In this document: positions 20,720 to 30,576 of the stretch, one piece after another
Position numbering within the stretch: the stretch's first letter is position 1
Layout of the letters: each line of letters begins with the position of its first letter
Origin: JAPPLB01 sp965218555
Lineage (GTDB): Bacteria; Acidobacteriota; Terriglobia; Bryobacterales; UBA6623
Assembly: GCA_965218555.1 (NCBI GenBank)
Contig: OZ244625.1
Location: 4,588,001 to 4,652,000, forward strand
Reading direction: 5' to 3'
DNA: 64,000 nucleotides
The notes under the pieces: generated by a model
What the model was told of the DNA's origin: nothing
The model's input: only the letters and a program-made list of their open reading frames with translations
Databases searched by the model: none
Made by a program: the position numbers and the translations under genes

Positions 20720-21679
20720 ATGAGATGTTTTCTGCTTTTCAGCCTGTTGGTGTTTCTGGCCGCTTGCTCGGCGCCTGACGATGCGACGTACAGACTGTTC
20801 GTCACCAATGAGGCAGATGGTACGGTCACGGTGATCGACAGCCGCTCGCTGGAGGTCGAGAAGACCGTTGCGGTGGGCAATCGGCCGCGGGGCATCGGCT
20901 TCTCACCGGACCGCCGGCTCGTCTACGTCGCGTTGGGCAATGACAATGCCATCGGTGTGCTCGACGCTCGGTCGCTCGATCTCGTGAAAAAGATACCGGC
21001 AGGCTCCGACCCGGAAGCTTTTGCTGTTCATCCAAACGGAACGATCTATCTTTCCAACGAAGACGACGCTCTGGCGACGGCCCTGAATCCGGCCACCGGC
21101 GAGATTCTCGCCGAGATTCCGGTGGGCATCGAACCGGAAGGCGTGCAGGTGTCCCCCGACGGCAAGGTGGTTGTCGTGACAAGTGAATCGACCAACATGG
21201 TTCACCTGATCTCCGTTCCCGAGCACGAGGTCGTTGACAACATCCTGGTCGCCGCTCGTCCCCGCGAAGTGACGTTCACGAAAAGCGGCAAGACAGCGTA
21301 CGTGACGTGCGAGGTCGGCGGAGAGGTCATGAAGTTGGACGTCGAACAGCGCAAGGTTGTTGGCAACCTGAGGATGCGGCGCGAGATCAAGCGCGTCAAG
21401 CCGAAGGGCATCCTGCTGAGCCACGACGAGAAAACGCTCTACGTGTCGACCGGGCGCGGCAATTCGATCGTGACGCTCGATCCGGCTACGTTGGAAATCC
21501 AAAAAATCATTCCGGTGGGCCGGCGTGTCTGGGGCATTGCGCTATCGCGCGACGGCACACGCCTTTTTACCGCGAACGGCTTGGACAACAACGTCTCCGT
21601 GGTCGATACCGAAAAGCTGGAGGAGATCCGGAAAATCCCGGCAGGCGGCCGCCCTTGGGGTATAGCGGTCGATGACTGA
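20720..21679 (+). CDS. YVTN beta-propeller lipoprotein, PQQ-dependent catabolism-associated type
   Basis: 319 residues from the ATG at 20720. It starts with a lipoprotein leader (FLLFSLLVFLAACS, acceptor Cys in LAAC). The rest is a seven-fold repeat of about 42 residues, each with a YVTN-like NNxVxVIDxxxxxVxxxIPVG element (VTVIDSRSLEVEKTVAVG, NAIGVLDARSLDLVKKIPAG, and so on). It matches the beta-propeller protein found with PQQ-dependent dehydrogenases (TIGR03866, from memory). It is co-transcribed with the preceding binding protein. No ATPase, permease, CxxCW protein or quinoprotein dehydrogenase follows, so the usual set is incomplete locally. Confidence 0.8.
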   Translation: MRCFLLFSLLVFLAACSAPDDATYRLFVTNEADGTVTVIDSRSLEVEKTVAVGNRPRGIGFSPDRRLVYVALGNDNAIGVLDARSLDLVKKIPAGSDPEAFAVHPNGTIYLSNEDDALATALNPATGEILAEIPVGIEPEGVQVSPDGKVVVVTSESTNMVHLISVPEHEVVDNILVAARPREVTFTKSGKTAYVTCEVGGEVMKLDVEQRKVVGNLRMRREIKRVKPKGILLSHDEKTLYVSTGRGNSIVTLDPATLEIQKIIPVGRRVWGIALSRDGTRLFTANGLDNNVSVVDTEKLEEIRKIPAGGRPWGIAVDD

Positions 21680-21856
21680 CTGATCCGGAGAAGAATGTAG
21701 CGGGCCGGGTCCCTGGATTCAAGCCCGGGCGTGATTCAAATCCGTCAGTAATGCCTGTGTTCCGTCAACAAATGAAGAGGGTCCCCCAACGTTAGGGTTG
21801 TAAGGAGGCAGGTAAGCGGCTTGGCTTTGATTGCCGCCCCCGTGACCGCCTCTTCT

Positions 21857-23305
21857 TCAAACGATGAGTGCTTCGACCACGTTGCCGTGCACATCCGTCA
21901 GCCGCATGTCGCGGCCGCTGAAGTGGAAGGTCAGCCGCTTGTGGTCCATCCCGAGCAGGTGCAGGATCGTGGCGTGCATGTCGTGGACATGCACCTTGTC
22001 TTCGATCGCGTAGTAGCCGTACTCGTCGGTCGCGCCGTGGATGTAGCCGCCCTTTGAACCGCCGCCGGCCATCCACATCGTGAAGCCCCAGGGATGATGG
22101 TCGCGGCCCACGTTGTCGTAGCCCTTGCCCTGCGAGGTCGGCGTACGGCCGAACTCGCCTCCCCACACGAGTAGCGTTTCGTCGAGCAGGCCGCGCGACT
22201 TCAAATCTTTGATCAGGCCTGCCATCGGTCTATCCGTGGCTTTACAGTTCGTGGCGAGCCCGTGCTTGATGCGGCCGTGCTGATCCCAGCGGTCAACACC
22301 CTGTCGCTTCGGCGACAGCAACTCAATAAAACGGACCCCGCGCTCCACAAGACGCCGCGCGATGAGGCACTGCCGTCCGAACTCCTCGGTATCCGGTTCG
22401 TCGAGACCGTACATCCTTCGGGTAGCCTGAGTCTCGTTCGAGAAGTCGATAAGGTCCGGGACTTCCGTCTGCATCTTGAACGCCAACTCGTAATTGTGGA
22501 TGGCCGCTTCCAACTCGTCGACGGCGCCATAGCGTTGGCGCACTCTCTGGTCGAGTTTTGAAAGCAGCCCCAGCTTGTTCCGCTGTAGTTCCGGGCTCGT
22601 TTCACGCGGGGCAATATCCGCGACCGGCTGCGCGCCCTTGCGGAACAGCGTGCCTTGATAGCTTGCCGGCAGAAAACCCGGGCCGAACACGTCGAGTCCG
22701 CCCGGTGGGATCATGCCGCTGTCAAGCACGATGAATCCCGGCAGATTCTTGCATGGGCTGCCTAGTCCATAGGTCACCCAAGCACCCATGCTCGGACGGC
22801 CTTGCAATGCGGACCCGCTGTGCATGAAGTAATTGCCGGCGGTGTGCTCGGAAAAATCCGAAACCATCGAGCGAATCACACACAGATCGTCAGCGCAGCT
22901 AGCAAGGTTGGGGAAGAGCTCACTGATCTCCATCCCGCTTTGGCCATACTTGTGGAAGTCCCAGAACGAGCCGAGAAGCGTGGTGTTCGAGGCATTCGCG
23001 GTACGCGGCAGCTTGAGCGGCAGCGGCTTGCCGTTCTCTTTCCGCAGCCGGGGCTTCGGATCGAACGTGTCCACGTGCGACGGCCCGCCGTCCATGAATA
23101 GGAAGATGACCGACTTCGCCTTCGGCGCAAAATGGGGTGTTCGCACAAGCAACGGATCCACCGAGCGATCCGTCGCGGCGGCCTCTTCAGCGAGCATCGT
23201 GGCCAGCGCAAGTGCTCCGAATCCGTTGGCAGATCGGAAGAGCACCTCGCGGCGGGTGAGATCCGTCCTCTTGTTTCGGGTTCCAATGTTTGTTGAGAAT
23301 GGCAC
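21857..23305 (-). CDS. DUF1501 family protein, Tat-exported
   Basis: About 482 residues from a GTG at 23305. No closer ATG exists, and the only ATG (23416) lies inside the upstream gene. The leader TRREVLFRSANGFGALALA is a Tat signal. The family resembles alkaline phosphatase/sulfatase: FLFMDGGPSHVDTFDPKP near the start, HSGSALQGRPSMGAWVTYGL, and GGEFGRTPTSQGKGYDNVGRDHHPWG later, which hold probable metal-binding Asp and His residues. DUF1501 proteins almost always pair with PSCyt1/DUF1553 proteins. Here the gene follows one by 53 bases on the same strand, so the two are likely co-expressed exported partners. The function is not established. Confidence 0.9.
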   Translation of the reverse strand: MPFSTNIGTRNKRTDLTRREVLFRSANGFGALALATMLAEEAAATDRSVDPLLVRTPHFAPKAKSVIFLFMDGGPSHVDTFDPKPRLRKENGKPLPLKLPRTANASNTTLLGSFWDFHKYGQSGMEISELFPNLASCADDLCVIRSMVSDFSEHTAGNYFMHSGSALQGRPSMGAWVTYGLGSPCKNLPGFIVLDSGMIPPGGLDVFGPGFLPASYQGTLFRKGAQPVADIAPRETSPELQRNKLGLLSKLDQRVRQRYGAVDELEAAIHNYELAFKMQTEVPDLIDFSNETQATRRMYGLDEPDTEEFGRQCLIARRLVERGVRFIELLSPKRQGVDRWDQHGRIKHGLATNCKATDRPMAGLIKDLKSRGLLDETLLVWGGEFGRTPTSQGKGYDNVGRDHHPWGFTMWMAGGGSKGGYIHGATDEYGYYAIEDKVHVHDMHATILHLLGMDHKRLTFHFSGRDMRLTDVHGNVVEALIV

Positions 23306-23358
23306 GGTTTTCGGACTTTCGTTCCTATCGTACTTCTGTTTAAACCGCGAGTCGGTGG

Positions 23359-26300
23359 CTATCGAATAAAAATGAACTCTTTCGCGTTGATCAGCACGTG
23401 CCCCAGGTCCGCCCAAGCCCGATAATCGTCGGGGTCGGCGCTCCGATACAGCTCCAGTTGTTTCTCGACAAACCCGTGGGAATCGCTAATCTCGCTCGGT
23501 TCCGCTGGCCGCCCGAACGCCCGCAGGAACATCGACTCGATCCTCTCGTTCCATTCCGGGCTGGCGGCGATTTCCCGATCGGCCCACTTCTCCGTCTGAC
23601 GGGCCACGAATTCATTGTTCATCAATATCAGCGCTTGCGACGGGACGGTCGAGACCGTGCGCCGGCCGCGCGTCATAACCGGCACGGGGTAGTCAAACGC
23701 CAAGAAGAAAGGGTTGATGAAATTCCGCTGCACCTTGACATAGATACTCCGGCGACCGCCCCCATCCAGGGGGCCGCTCTGCGGTTTTCCTCGTCCGTCC
23801 TGGTAAGGGCTGATGAAGGGCGTAATGCTCGGCCCGTAGAGCGTCCGATTCAACGTGCCCGTCACCGCGAGGACCGAATCCCGGATCGACTCCGCCTCCA
23901 GCCGTCGGACGGGCATGTGTTGCAGCAACAGATTCTCACCGTCCACTTCCGCCGCCCGCGGATCGAGCTCGCTCGACATCCGGTAGGTGCTGCTCAACAC
24001 GATCGACCGCTGAAGAGCCTTGATCGACCATCTACTCTCGATGAAATGCCAGGCCAGCGCATCGAGCAGTTTCTCGTGCGTCGGTCGGCGGCCGGTGTTG
24101 CCGAAGTTGTCCACCGTCGCCACGATCCCTCGCCCGAAGTAATGCTTCCAGATTCGGTTGACCGCTACGCGAGCCAGCAGGTGCCGTGCAGCGCCGGTCG
24201 TGGCTTCAGCAAGCTCGAGCCGACCGCTGCCCTGGGTGAACGAATCCGAATCGTTATCCGAGAACACCTGCAAGAAACGCCGCGGCACTTCATCCCCCAG
24301 CTCGGTATGGCTGCCGCGGATGTGAATGGCCGCATTGTGAGGCAGGTCCTCGCTATTGATCAGCCCAAAAGTCGAATCCGGAATGCTTTCCCCCAACGCG
24401 GCGCGTTTTTTCTGAAGCTTCTTGAAAGCCGACCGCTGGCTCTCCCCTACGAGCAACGAAGGCTCTTCGAGCATTCCGAAGGGACTGACCGCGCTGAGAA
24501 TCCACTTTCCGCTGGCATCTACCGGCGGGTTCGCAAGAACGTCTCCCAGCAATTTCTGATACGCCGTTGCCAAGCTTTCCAGCGAATCGGTCTCCGTGTC
24601 GGCAAGCATCTTCAAGATCCGAGGATTCGGCGCCGAGGCCAGTGGCGGAGGCTTCTTTGAATCGGAGAAGACAATCTTGTCGACAACAATATGGGCATCC
24701 CGAGCACGATCGACAATCTCGATATGTGACACCTGTCCCGGCGTTCGCGTAACGTCAATCGTCTTCCAGTGGAAGGCGCCCGTGCCGTCGGCCGTGACGG
24801 GCCGGAACCGCCCGCTCGTCACTAGCGCAAAATAGAGTCGGCCATGCTTGGCGCGGCTCGTGCTCCGCTTGCTGCCTGCGATCCGCACGTGCAAGTATGG
24901 CTTCGTCATCGCGAAGCTCTTCGACGTCAGCGTTCCCACCCACTCATCCGAACCGCTCGCAAACGAGTTCGCGATCCCGTTACCCTGATACCCGCCGAGA
25001 GCCAGGTTCGGGGCGAGGTACCGTGACGGCCCTTCGTCAAAAGCCGGACCCGACACCCGCCATTTCGAGAAATCCACGCCCTCGAAGTCTGCGAACACGA
25101 CATCTCCGCGCTCCGTGTGGATGGCGTGCTCCCGGTCCGCCTTCGCGATCCATGTCTCCAGATCGGCCCGAACCTCCACGACTCTCTCCTCGAACGTCTT
25201 TCCTTGCTGACTGCGCGGTAGCGGCGTCGCAAGCTTCGCCAACGGATAGAAAACGTTGTCCGGTTCCTCGTCCGCGCGCTGTAAGACTTCAACCCAACGC
25301 TCCACTACCCTCGGGTCCAGCCCGAACGAATCGGTTTTCGAAGCATCGTCGTCGGCGCCTCGCCGTGACGAGCTCTCCGCCCCGAAAATCGTCGCCGCGG
25401 CCAACAAGTACGCCTTGATTTCATGCAATCGCTCCAGCCGCGCCGTGCGCATCATCGCAGCAATCAGTCCATTGACTTCGATCATCTCTTCGGCGATCTT
25501 TCTCATCAGTCGGACGATCGCGGGTGAGTCGAGGCTCTGTTGCACGTCCTGGGTGCTCTCCATCACGCCTGCCAGGGCGTAGTAGTCGTGCATCGTAATG
25601 GGGTCGAACTTATGGTCATGGCAGCGCGCACACCCGAGCGTCAACCCGAGAAAGGTTTTCCCGTAAACATCAATCTGGTTGTCAATGCGGTTCGCCCGCA
25701 CTTGTCCCACATCGTCGGCCGCATTACGCTCTTCACCGAGCCAATAGAACCCTGTGCCGAGTGGAGAATCCCAATGCGCTCCTCCGGGAACGAGCCGCTG
25801 GCGCGCCAGAAGATCCCCTGCGATGTGTTCTCGGACAAACTCGTCGTATGGAAGGTCCTGATTGAAAGCGCGGATAACGTAGTCCCGGTAGCGCCACGTA
25901 TCCGGCTTGTCGGGATCGAACTCGTGTCCCATCGTCTCGCCGAAGCGAACCAGATCCAGCCAGTGGCGCGCCCATTTCTCACCGTAGTGCGGGGAGGCGA
26001 GCAGCCGTTCCACGACAGTCCGATATGCCTCCGAAGAATCGTCCGCAATGAAGTTCCTGATCTCGCGCGGCGTTGGAGGCAGGCCCGTCAAGTCGAACGT
26101 CACTCGCCGCAACCAGACACGCTTGTCGGCTCGGGAAGCCGGCGCAAGTGACTTCGCCTCGAGTTTGGCCAGTACGAAGTGATCGATGAATGTCCGGGGC
26201 CAACCCTCATTTCGTACGGCAGGGGCGGTGGAATTCTTCAAGTGCTGGAACGCCCAGAACTTCCGGGCTTCATCCCAATCGATTCCGGCCGCCGCTCGTC

Positions 26301-26676
26301 GATTGCTCACAGTACGTGGATCCGGCGCGCCCGCTTCGATCCAGTGCCGCAAGTCTTCGATTTGCGAATCGCTCAGCCGCCCGGTCGGCGGCATTTTCAG
26401 TTCATCGTCTTCATGCCGGACAGCCCGCAGCATCAAGCTCGTTTCCGGGGAGCCGGGGACCACCGCTGTCCCGCGCGAGCCGCCCTTGAGCACACTCTCC
26501 TTCGTGTCCAGCTTCAATCCGCCCGAAGAGATCGTTGTTGCGCTGTGGCAGGCGTAGCAGTTCTCAACCAATAACGGCCGGATCTTCTTTTCAAAGAACT
26601 CTATCCCGTCTCCGCTTTGGGCGCAAAGCAAAGGACCTGCAAGTACGAGCAACATGCTCGCCACCCACGATGTCAT
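23359..26676 (-). CDS. PSCyt1/DUF1549/DUF1553 protein with c-type haem motif
   Basis: About 1105 residues from the ATG at 26676, which starts a signal peptide (MTSWVASMLLVLAGPLLCAQ). Domains: Planctomycete cytochrome C with CYACHS (C40, C43, H44), DUF1549 with CARCHDHKFDPIT, a central jelly-roll domain of levanase or lectin type (about residues 545-690, FEGVDFSKWRVSGPAFDEG onward), and DUF1553 ending at KEFIFIR. It is a paralogue of the protein at 4772-8101 with a different inserted domain, which suggests different ligands. It is the first gene of the pair with DUF1501. Confidence 0.9.
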   Translation of the reverse strand: MTSWVASMLLVLAGPLLCAQSGDGIEFFEKKIRPLLVENCYACHSATTISSGGLKLDTKESVLKGGSRGTAVVPGSPETSLMLRAVRHEDDELKMPPTGRLSDSQIEDLRHWIEAGAPDPRTVSNRRAAAGIDWDEARKFWAFQHLKNSTAPAVRNEGWPRTFIDHFVLAKLEAKSLAPASRADKRVWLRRVTFDLTGLPPTPREIRNFIADDSSEAYRTVVERLLASPHYGEKWARHWLDLVRFGETMGHEFDPDKPDTWRYRDYVIRAFNQDLPYDEFVREHIAGDLLARQRLVPGGAHWDSPLGTGFYWLGEERNAADDVGQVRANRIDNQIDVYGKTFLGLTLGCARCHDHKFDPITMHDYYALAGVMESTQDVQQSLDSPAIVRLMRKIAEEMIEVNGLIAAMMRTARLERLHEIKAYLLAAATIFGAESSSRRGADDDASKTDSFGLDPRVVERWVEVLQRADEEPDNVFYPLAKLATPLPRSQQGKTFEERVVEVRADLETWIAKADREHAIHTERGDVVFADFEGVDFSKWRVSGPAFDEGPSRYLAPNLALGGYQGNGIANSFASGSDEWVGTLTSKSFAMTKPYLHVRIAGSKRSTSRAKHGRLYFALVTSGRFRPVTADGTGAFHWKTIDVTRTPGQVSHIEIVDRARDAHIVVDKIVFSDSKKPPPLASAPNPRILKMLADTETDSLESLATAYQKLLGDVLANPPVDASGKWILSAVSPFGMLEEPSLLVGESQRSAFKKLQKKRAALGESIPDSTFGLINSEDLPHNAAIHIRGSHTELGDEVPRRFLQVFSDNDSDSFTQGSGRLELAEATTGAARHLLARVAVNRIWKHYFGRGIVATVDNFGNTGRRPTHEKLLDALAWHFIESRWSIKALQRSIVLSSTYRMSSELDPRAAEVDGENLLLQHMPVRRLEAESIRDSVLAVTGTLNRTLYGPSITPFISPYQDGRGKPQSGPLDGGGRRSIYVKVQRNFINPFFLAFDYPVPVMTRGRRTVSTVPSQALILMNNEFVARQTEKWADREIAASPEWNERIESMFLRAFGRPAEPSEISDSHGFVEKQLELYRSADPDDYRAWADLGHVLINAKEFIFIR

Positions 26677-26941
26677 CTGCCAACTTGGAGCACGAATGCA
26701 CACGCCGGATATACAGGACCACAGCGAGTTGAACTTGCTAGGATTATCCACCACTCTTTTCTGGGATTCAAGTGGTAGTCTGCCCCGGCGGCGGCATGAC
26801 GCGCCACAGTTCGAAACTCAGCCGGCACGCCTCCGCCTGAGCCGAGGATCTCGCCATCTGGGATAACCGCTCCGTCTGCCACGGGCTGCCGGCGGTTCAC
26901 TCTCGTGAGGCGTCGCGAGAGCGGAGATGCTTCGGAGAAGG

Positions 26942-26979
26942 AAACAAGGCGGCCTCCTGCTGCGAAGGCCACCTCGTTT
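26942..26979 (-). terminator. Probable intrinsic terminator of the porin gene
   Basis: On the minus strand a 14-bp stem (26979-26966 pairing with 26955-26942, with two G-U pairs) and a 10-base loop lie 20 bases past the porin stop and end in a T-rich stretch (TTTCCTTC). Confidence 0.65.
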
Positions 26980-26998
26980 CAAGATTCCCGTATGAAAC

Positions 26999-28357
26999 TT
27001 ACTCGGTCGGACCGAAGAGCCACATCATCCCAAGGGTCAAAGTATCCTGGTCATTGGCGAAGCCTCCGAATCCGCCTCGGGAGAAGAAGTCGGTCGTCGA
27101 CCAGTCACGCCGGAACTCGAACCGTGTGATGAAGCGCGGTTGGGGGGCGTACTCGAACGTCAGTGTGTACTCCCTGAGAATTTGTTCGACACCGGTGGAA
27201 CGCGCTTCGGTGTCGTCGAAATATTCGTACCGTTGGGCGATTCGGAACTTGTCGTGCGGGTTGAACCGCGCATAGCCGGCGACACCCCATGATTGCTGCC
27301 TCGTGGCGTCCGGGTTTTCATTCCAGATGCCATCGAAGTTCACCATGACTTCGAACATCTCATGCAGGCCGGCGTAGAAGTTCCAGCTCACGTCTTTCTG
27401 CCAGCCCACGTTGGTGAGGTCGTTCTCGGGGCCGTGGATCCAGGTGAGGGTGGTATTGAAGCGGTCGTTGGGCGCCCAGGAACCCTGCACGCCGTAGGAC
27501 TTGCCGGAGTTCTGGTCGAACGCGTTGTCGAAACCGTTGACCAGCATGACAGTTCCCGTGAACGTGTCGCTCAGCGGCGCGCTGTACTTCGCGCCGACGT
27601 GCGAGAAGGGCTCATTCCAAGCCCACAGAATGGCGCGGGTGTAGTTCCAGTTGAGATGCGACTCAGCCACTTCGAGGCCCGCTATGGTTCCGAACAGACC
27701 CACATCGAGCTGGGAGCCGTTGTCCCACTGGTAATAACCGTACGCTTGCTGAAGATAAATGACGTCTTCCAACGGGCCGGGCTCCAAGCCGTCGCGGAAG
27801 AGGCGGGCGAAAGAACCGAACCAGATGTCCGATCGAAAACCGATCGGGCCTTTGCCCTTGGCTTCGATCTCCAGCTTCGCCTGACTGAGCCCGAATCCTC
27901 GCGAGTTCGGGTTCGTGAAGTACAGAGTGTTCGTTCCGTCCGCAGGGTTGTTGAAGTTCTTTGTGTAGTAGGTGTCGAGGATACCAGTAATGGTGAGCGG
28001 CTGCCCCCCTGTCGAAACAATGCCTTCGGGCACCTCAAGCGAGGCGGCCTGTGAAGCCGGCTCGGCCGTCGCTGCCGGCTCGGGTGTGGCTGGCGGAAGA
28101 TTGGCGTTGATGAGTCGTGCTTCGCCCGGCGCCAAGGCGTGCGCCGACACCTTGCTTTCCGCGTTCGAGGCCATCTTGGCCAGCAAACCTTCCAGACGGG
28201 CCAACCGCTCATTCAAGTTCTTTACTTCCTGCCTTAGAGACTCGATTTCTTTCTCTTCGCCGGGCTGATCGGACTTCTTCTCGTCCGCCCAAAGTGAAGT
28301 CGCCAGCGTGAACACAGTCAAACTTGCCACGGCGATGAAAAGCTTTCCACTTCGCAT
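26999..28357 (-). CDS. Outer-membrane beta-barrel porin, BBP2/OmpL-like
   Basis: 452 residues. The signal peptide (FIAVASLTVFTLATSLWA) is followed by a short charged coiled-coil (IESLRQEVKNLNERLARLEG), which may touch the cell wall or trimerise, and an Ala/Pro linker. A long series of alternating amphipathic strands rich in Trp, Tyr, Asn and Gly follows (for example GYYQWDNGSQLDVGLFGT). The last strand LTLGMMWLFGPTE has an aromatic residue near the end, as in outer-membrane proteins. The family is putative beta-barrel porin-2 (PF07642). It is divergent from the amt-glnK operon, so it is a good candidate for the outer-membrane route for ammonium or small nitrogen compounds. Confidence 0.85.
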   Translation of the reverse strand: MRSGKLFIAVASLTVFTLATSLWADEKKSDQPGEEKEIESLRQEVKNLNERLARLEGLLAKMASNAESKVSAHALAPGEARLINANLPPATPEPAATAEPASQAASLEVPEGIVSTGGQPLTITGILDTYYTKNFNNPADGTNTLYFTNPNSRGFGLSQAKLEIEAKGKGPIGFRSDIWFGSFARLFRDGLEPGPLEDVIYLQQAYGYYQWDNGSQLDVGLFGTIAGLEVAESHLNWNYTRAILWAWNEPFSHVGAKYSAPLSDTFTGTVMLVNGFDNAFDQNSGKSYGVQGSWAPNDRFNTTLTWIHGPENDLTNVGWQKDVSWNFYAGLHEMFEVMVNFDGIWNENPDATRQQSWGVAGYARFNPHDKFRIAQRYEYFDDTEARSTGVEQILREYTLTFEYAPQPRFITRFEFRRDWSTTDFFSRGGFGGFANDQDTLTLGMMWLFGPTE

Positions 28358-29234
28358 TTGATTTCCCCTTCCTGATTAATTAATGGAACAACCTTCATTG
28401 CCTTGCTTGAATGTAGCGAGAGCCGGTCGGCGGGCCGGGCCGTCACTCGACAGTATTTCGGTTGAAGGTTGAACAAATCGGTAGAAGTGTATCAGATCGC
28501 AGGCGATCATCACGATGTCGTAGACAATCCTTACGCTCACTGACCCACGACCTAGTATACTTGGCGCTAGTATATCGAACTTCCAGATCGATACGGAAGT
28601 ATTGTTGGATTGCCGTTAGTGCATGAAAGATTCGACTATGACTCAAAAAAGTTCTTATGCATTCAATAACCAGCTTTTTGGCTGATGCTTGGTCTTGTCC
28701 GAAGATGACCGAAGAACTGCATGGGAGGCCTTCGATGAGTGGTGTATGTAATTGGAGACAAAGCACGTCTGCAAGTCTCCCGTGATTCGGTCGTCTCCGG
28801 AACGCCTGTATCCAAATAATTTATGGGAGCAATAGAAATAATCTACGCTTTCTCGCACAGACGCTTGGCTATAATCATCTTGTGTCGATCAGGCCGTGAC
28901 GTCCGATCAATATCGATTCCGAAACGGATTCGAATTGTTGGCTGCTTACTCAGTGCATATGAAGCGGCTTGTCAGCGGATGTTCACGGGCTCGGTGTTTC
29001 TCATCCGCGCCGAGCTGCTCTCTCTGCTTCTGCAAGAGCTTGATAACCCAGGAGCAAGGAGAGATCCGGTCATAACGGAACATGAGGTTTGAGATGAAAT
29101 TTTCAGCGAACCCCGAACTTGGCGGTGTTTGCCGGAAGCGGCTTCCATCCACGGCCGCTGTACGGCGAGCGGAGGGGGTAGCGAAGCTGGAAGATTGCAT
29201 TTGATGCTGTGGATACAGTTAAGGAGCCGAATAC
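28358..29234. other. Long, AT-richer divergent intergenic region between porin and amt
   Basis: 877 bases, clearly lower in GC by eye than its flanks, especially about 28440-28960. Short open frames on both strands (up to about 107 codons) resemble no known protein. It must hold the promoters of the porin and amt operons. I looked for a sigma-54 GG-N10-GC pair close to amt and found none: the nearest GG/GC pairs have spacings of 6 and 8. A decayed gene or an untranslated RNA is possible. Confidence 0.5.
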
Positions 29235-30560
29235 ATGAAACCGAGCACCCTGTCGCGTTTGCTGACAGTACTGTTGTTCCTGACGGCGCTACCCGCGCTG
29301 GCGCAAACTGAGGAGGCCCAAGTTGACACCGGCGACAATGCCTGGATTCTGGTCTGCTCAGCTCTCGTTTTGTTGATGACCGGGCCCGGTCTCGCTCTCT
29401 TCTACGGCGGTTTGGTTCGCAAGAAGAACTTGCTTGCGACCATGATGCAGTCGTTCATGATGATGGCGGTGATCACTGTTCTGTGGGGAGTGGTGGGCTA
29501 TTCACTGGCCTTCGCTCCCGGGAATTCGTTCATCGGTGGCCTCGATCATCTCTTTCTGAACGGGGTTGGTACGGAAGCAAAAGGATCGATTACTCACCTG
29601 ACGTTCATGATTTTTCAGCTGATGTTTGCGATCATCACGCCCGCCCTGATCAGCGGTGCGTTCGCCGAGCGCATGAAGTTCACGAGCATGTTGATGTTCA
29701 TGGTGCTGTGGGCGCTTGTCGTGTACCTCCCGATGGCTCATATGGTCTGGGGGCCGGGAGGTCTGATGAACGCGTTTGAAGGCGGCCTGATCGGCTGTCT
29801 TGACTTTGCGGGCGGGACGGTCGTCCATATCTCTTCGGGTGTGTCCGCCTTGGTTTGTGCCCTGGTGATCGGGAAACGCAGGGGCTATCCCAGTGACTCT
29901 ATGCGTCCCAACAATCTCCCGCTGAGCTTCATCGGCGCCTGCCTGCTGTGGGTCGGTTGGTTCGGATTCAATGCCGGCAGCGCGTTGGCCGCCGACGGAA
30001 TCGCGACTTCGGCGTTTGTTGCGACGCACTTTGCGGCGGCGGCGGCTGTTCTCGGATGGCTGCTTGCGGAATGGATGCGCGACGGCAAGCCCAGCATGTT
30101 GGGTGGGATCACCGGCGCGGTAGCCGGGCTGGTGTGCATTACTCCCGGCGCCGGATTCGTCTCGCCGATGGCGGCCTTGATCATCGGCTTCCTGGGTGGC
30201 CTGGTTTGCTATTTCTCGGTGGCCGTCGTGAAGGCGAAACTGAATTATGATGATTCACTGGATGCCTTCGGGGTTCACGGCGTCGGTGGAACGCTGGGTG
30301 CGATCCTTACGGGCGTGTTCGCCACGAAAGCGATCAATGATGGGTTCGATGGAGCTCCCATGGGGTTGCTGGAAGGGAACATGGGCCAATTCGTCAACAA
30401 TATCCTGGGCGCGTTGCTAACGTGGTTGCTGGCTGCGGTCGCGACCTATATCATCCTCAAGATTGTCGATGCGACCATTGGCCTTCGTGTCGATGAAGCG
30501 GACGAGCTCGAGGGGCTCGACTTGACTCAGCACGGAGAAGAGGCGTACCTGGAAGGGTAA
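29235..30560 (+). CDS. amtB: Ammonium transporter (Amt/MEP/Rh family)
   Basis: 441 residues. A cleavable signal peptide (LLTVLLFLTALPALAQ) is followed by eleven membrane helices. Conserved Amt blocks are LVLLMTGPGLALFYGGLVRKKN, MAHMVWGPGG, DFAGGTVVHISSGVSAL (His of the twin-His pore) and DSLDAFGVHGVGGTLGAI (second pore His). The length is normal. AAGGAG lies nine bases before the ATG. It conducts ammonium/ammonia across the inner membrane, gated by GlnK, whose gene starts 16 bases downstream. Confidence 0.97.
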   Translation: MKPSTLSRLLTVLLFLTALPALAQTEEAQVDTGDNAWILVCSALVLLMTGPGLALFYGGLVRKKNLLATMMQSFMMMAVITVLWGVVGYSLAFAPGNSFIGGLDHLFLNGVGTEAKGSITHLTFMIFQLMFAIITPALISGAFAERMKFTSMLMFMVLWALVVYLPMAHMVWGPGGLMNAFEGGLIGCLDFAGGTVVHISSGVSALVCALVIGKRRGYPSDSMRPNNLPLSFIGACLLWVGWFGFNAGSALAADGIATSAFVATHFAAAAAVLGWLLAEWMRDGKPSMLGGITGAVAGLVCITPGAGFVSPMAALIIGFLGGLVCYFSVAVVKAKLNYDDSLDAFGVHGVGGTLGAILTGVFATKAINDGFDGAPMGLLEGNMGQFVNNILGALLTWLLAAVATYIILKIVDATIGLRVDEADELEGLDLTQHGEEAYLEG

Positions 30561-30576
30561 ATTCGAGGAGAACTAG

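Noticed and set aside
21740..21790. T-arm-like GATTCAAATCC suggesting a tRNA
   Set aside because: No matching acceptor, D or anticodon arms could be paired around it.
29100..29234. Sigma-54 promoter before amtB
   Set aside because: Candidate GG/GC pairs have spacing 8 or 6, not the required 10.
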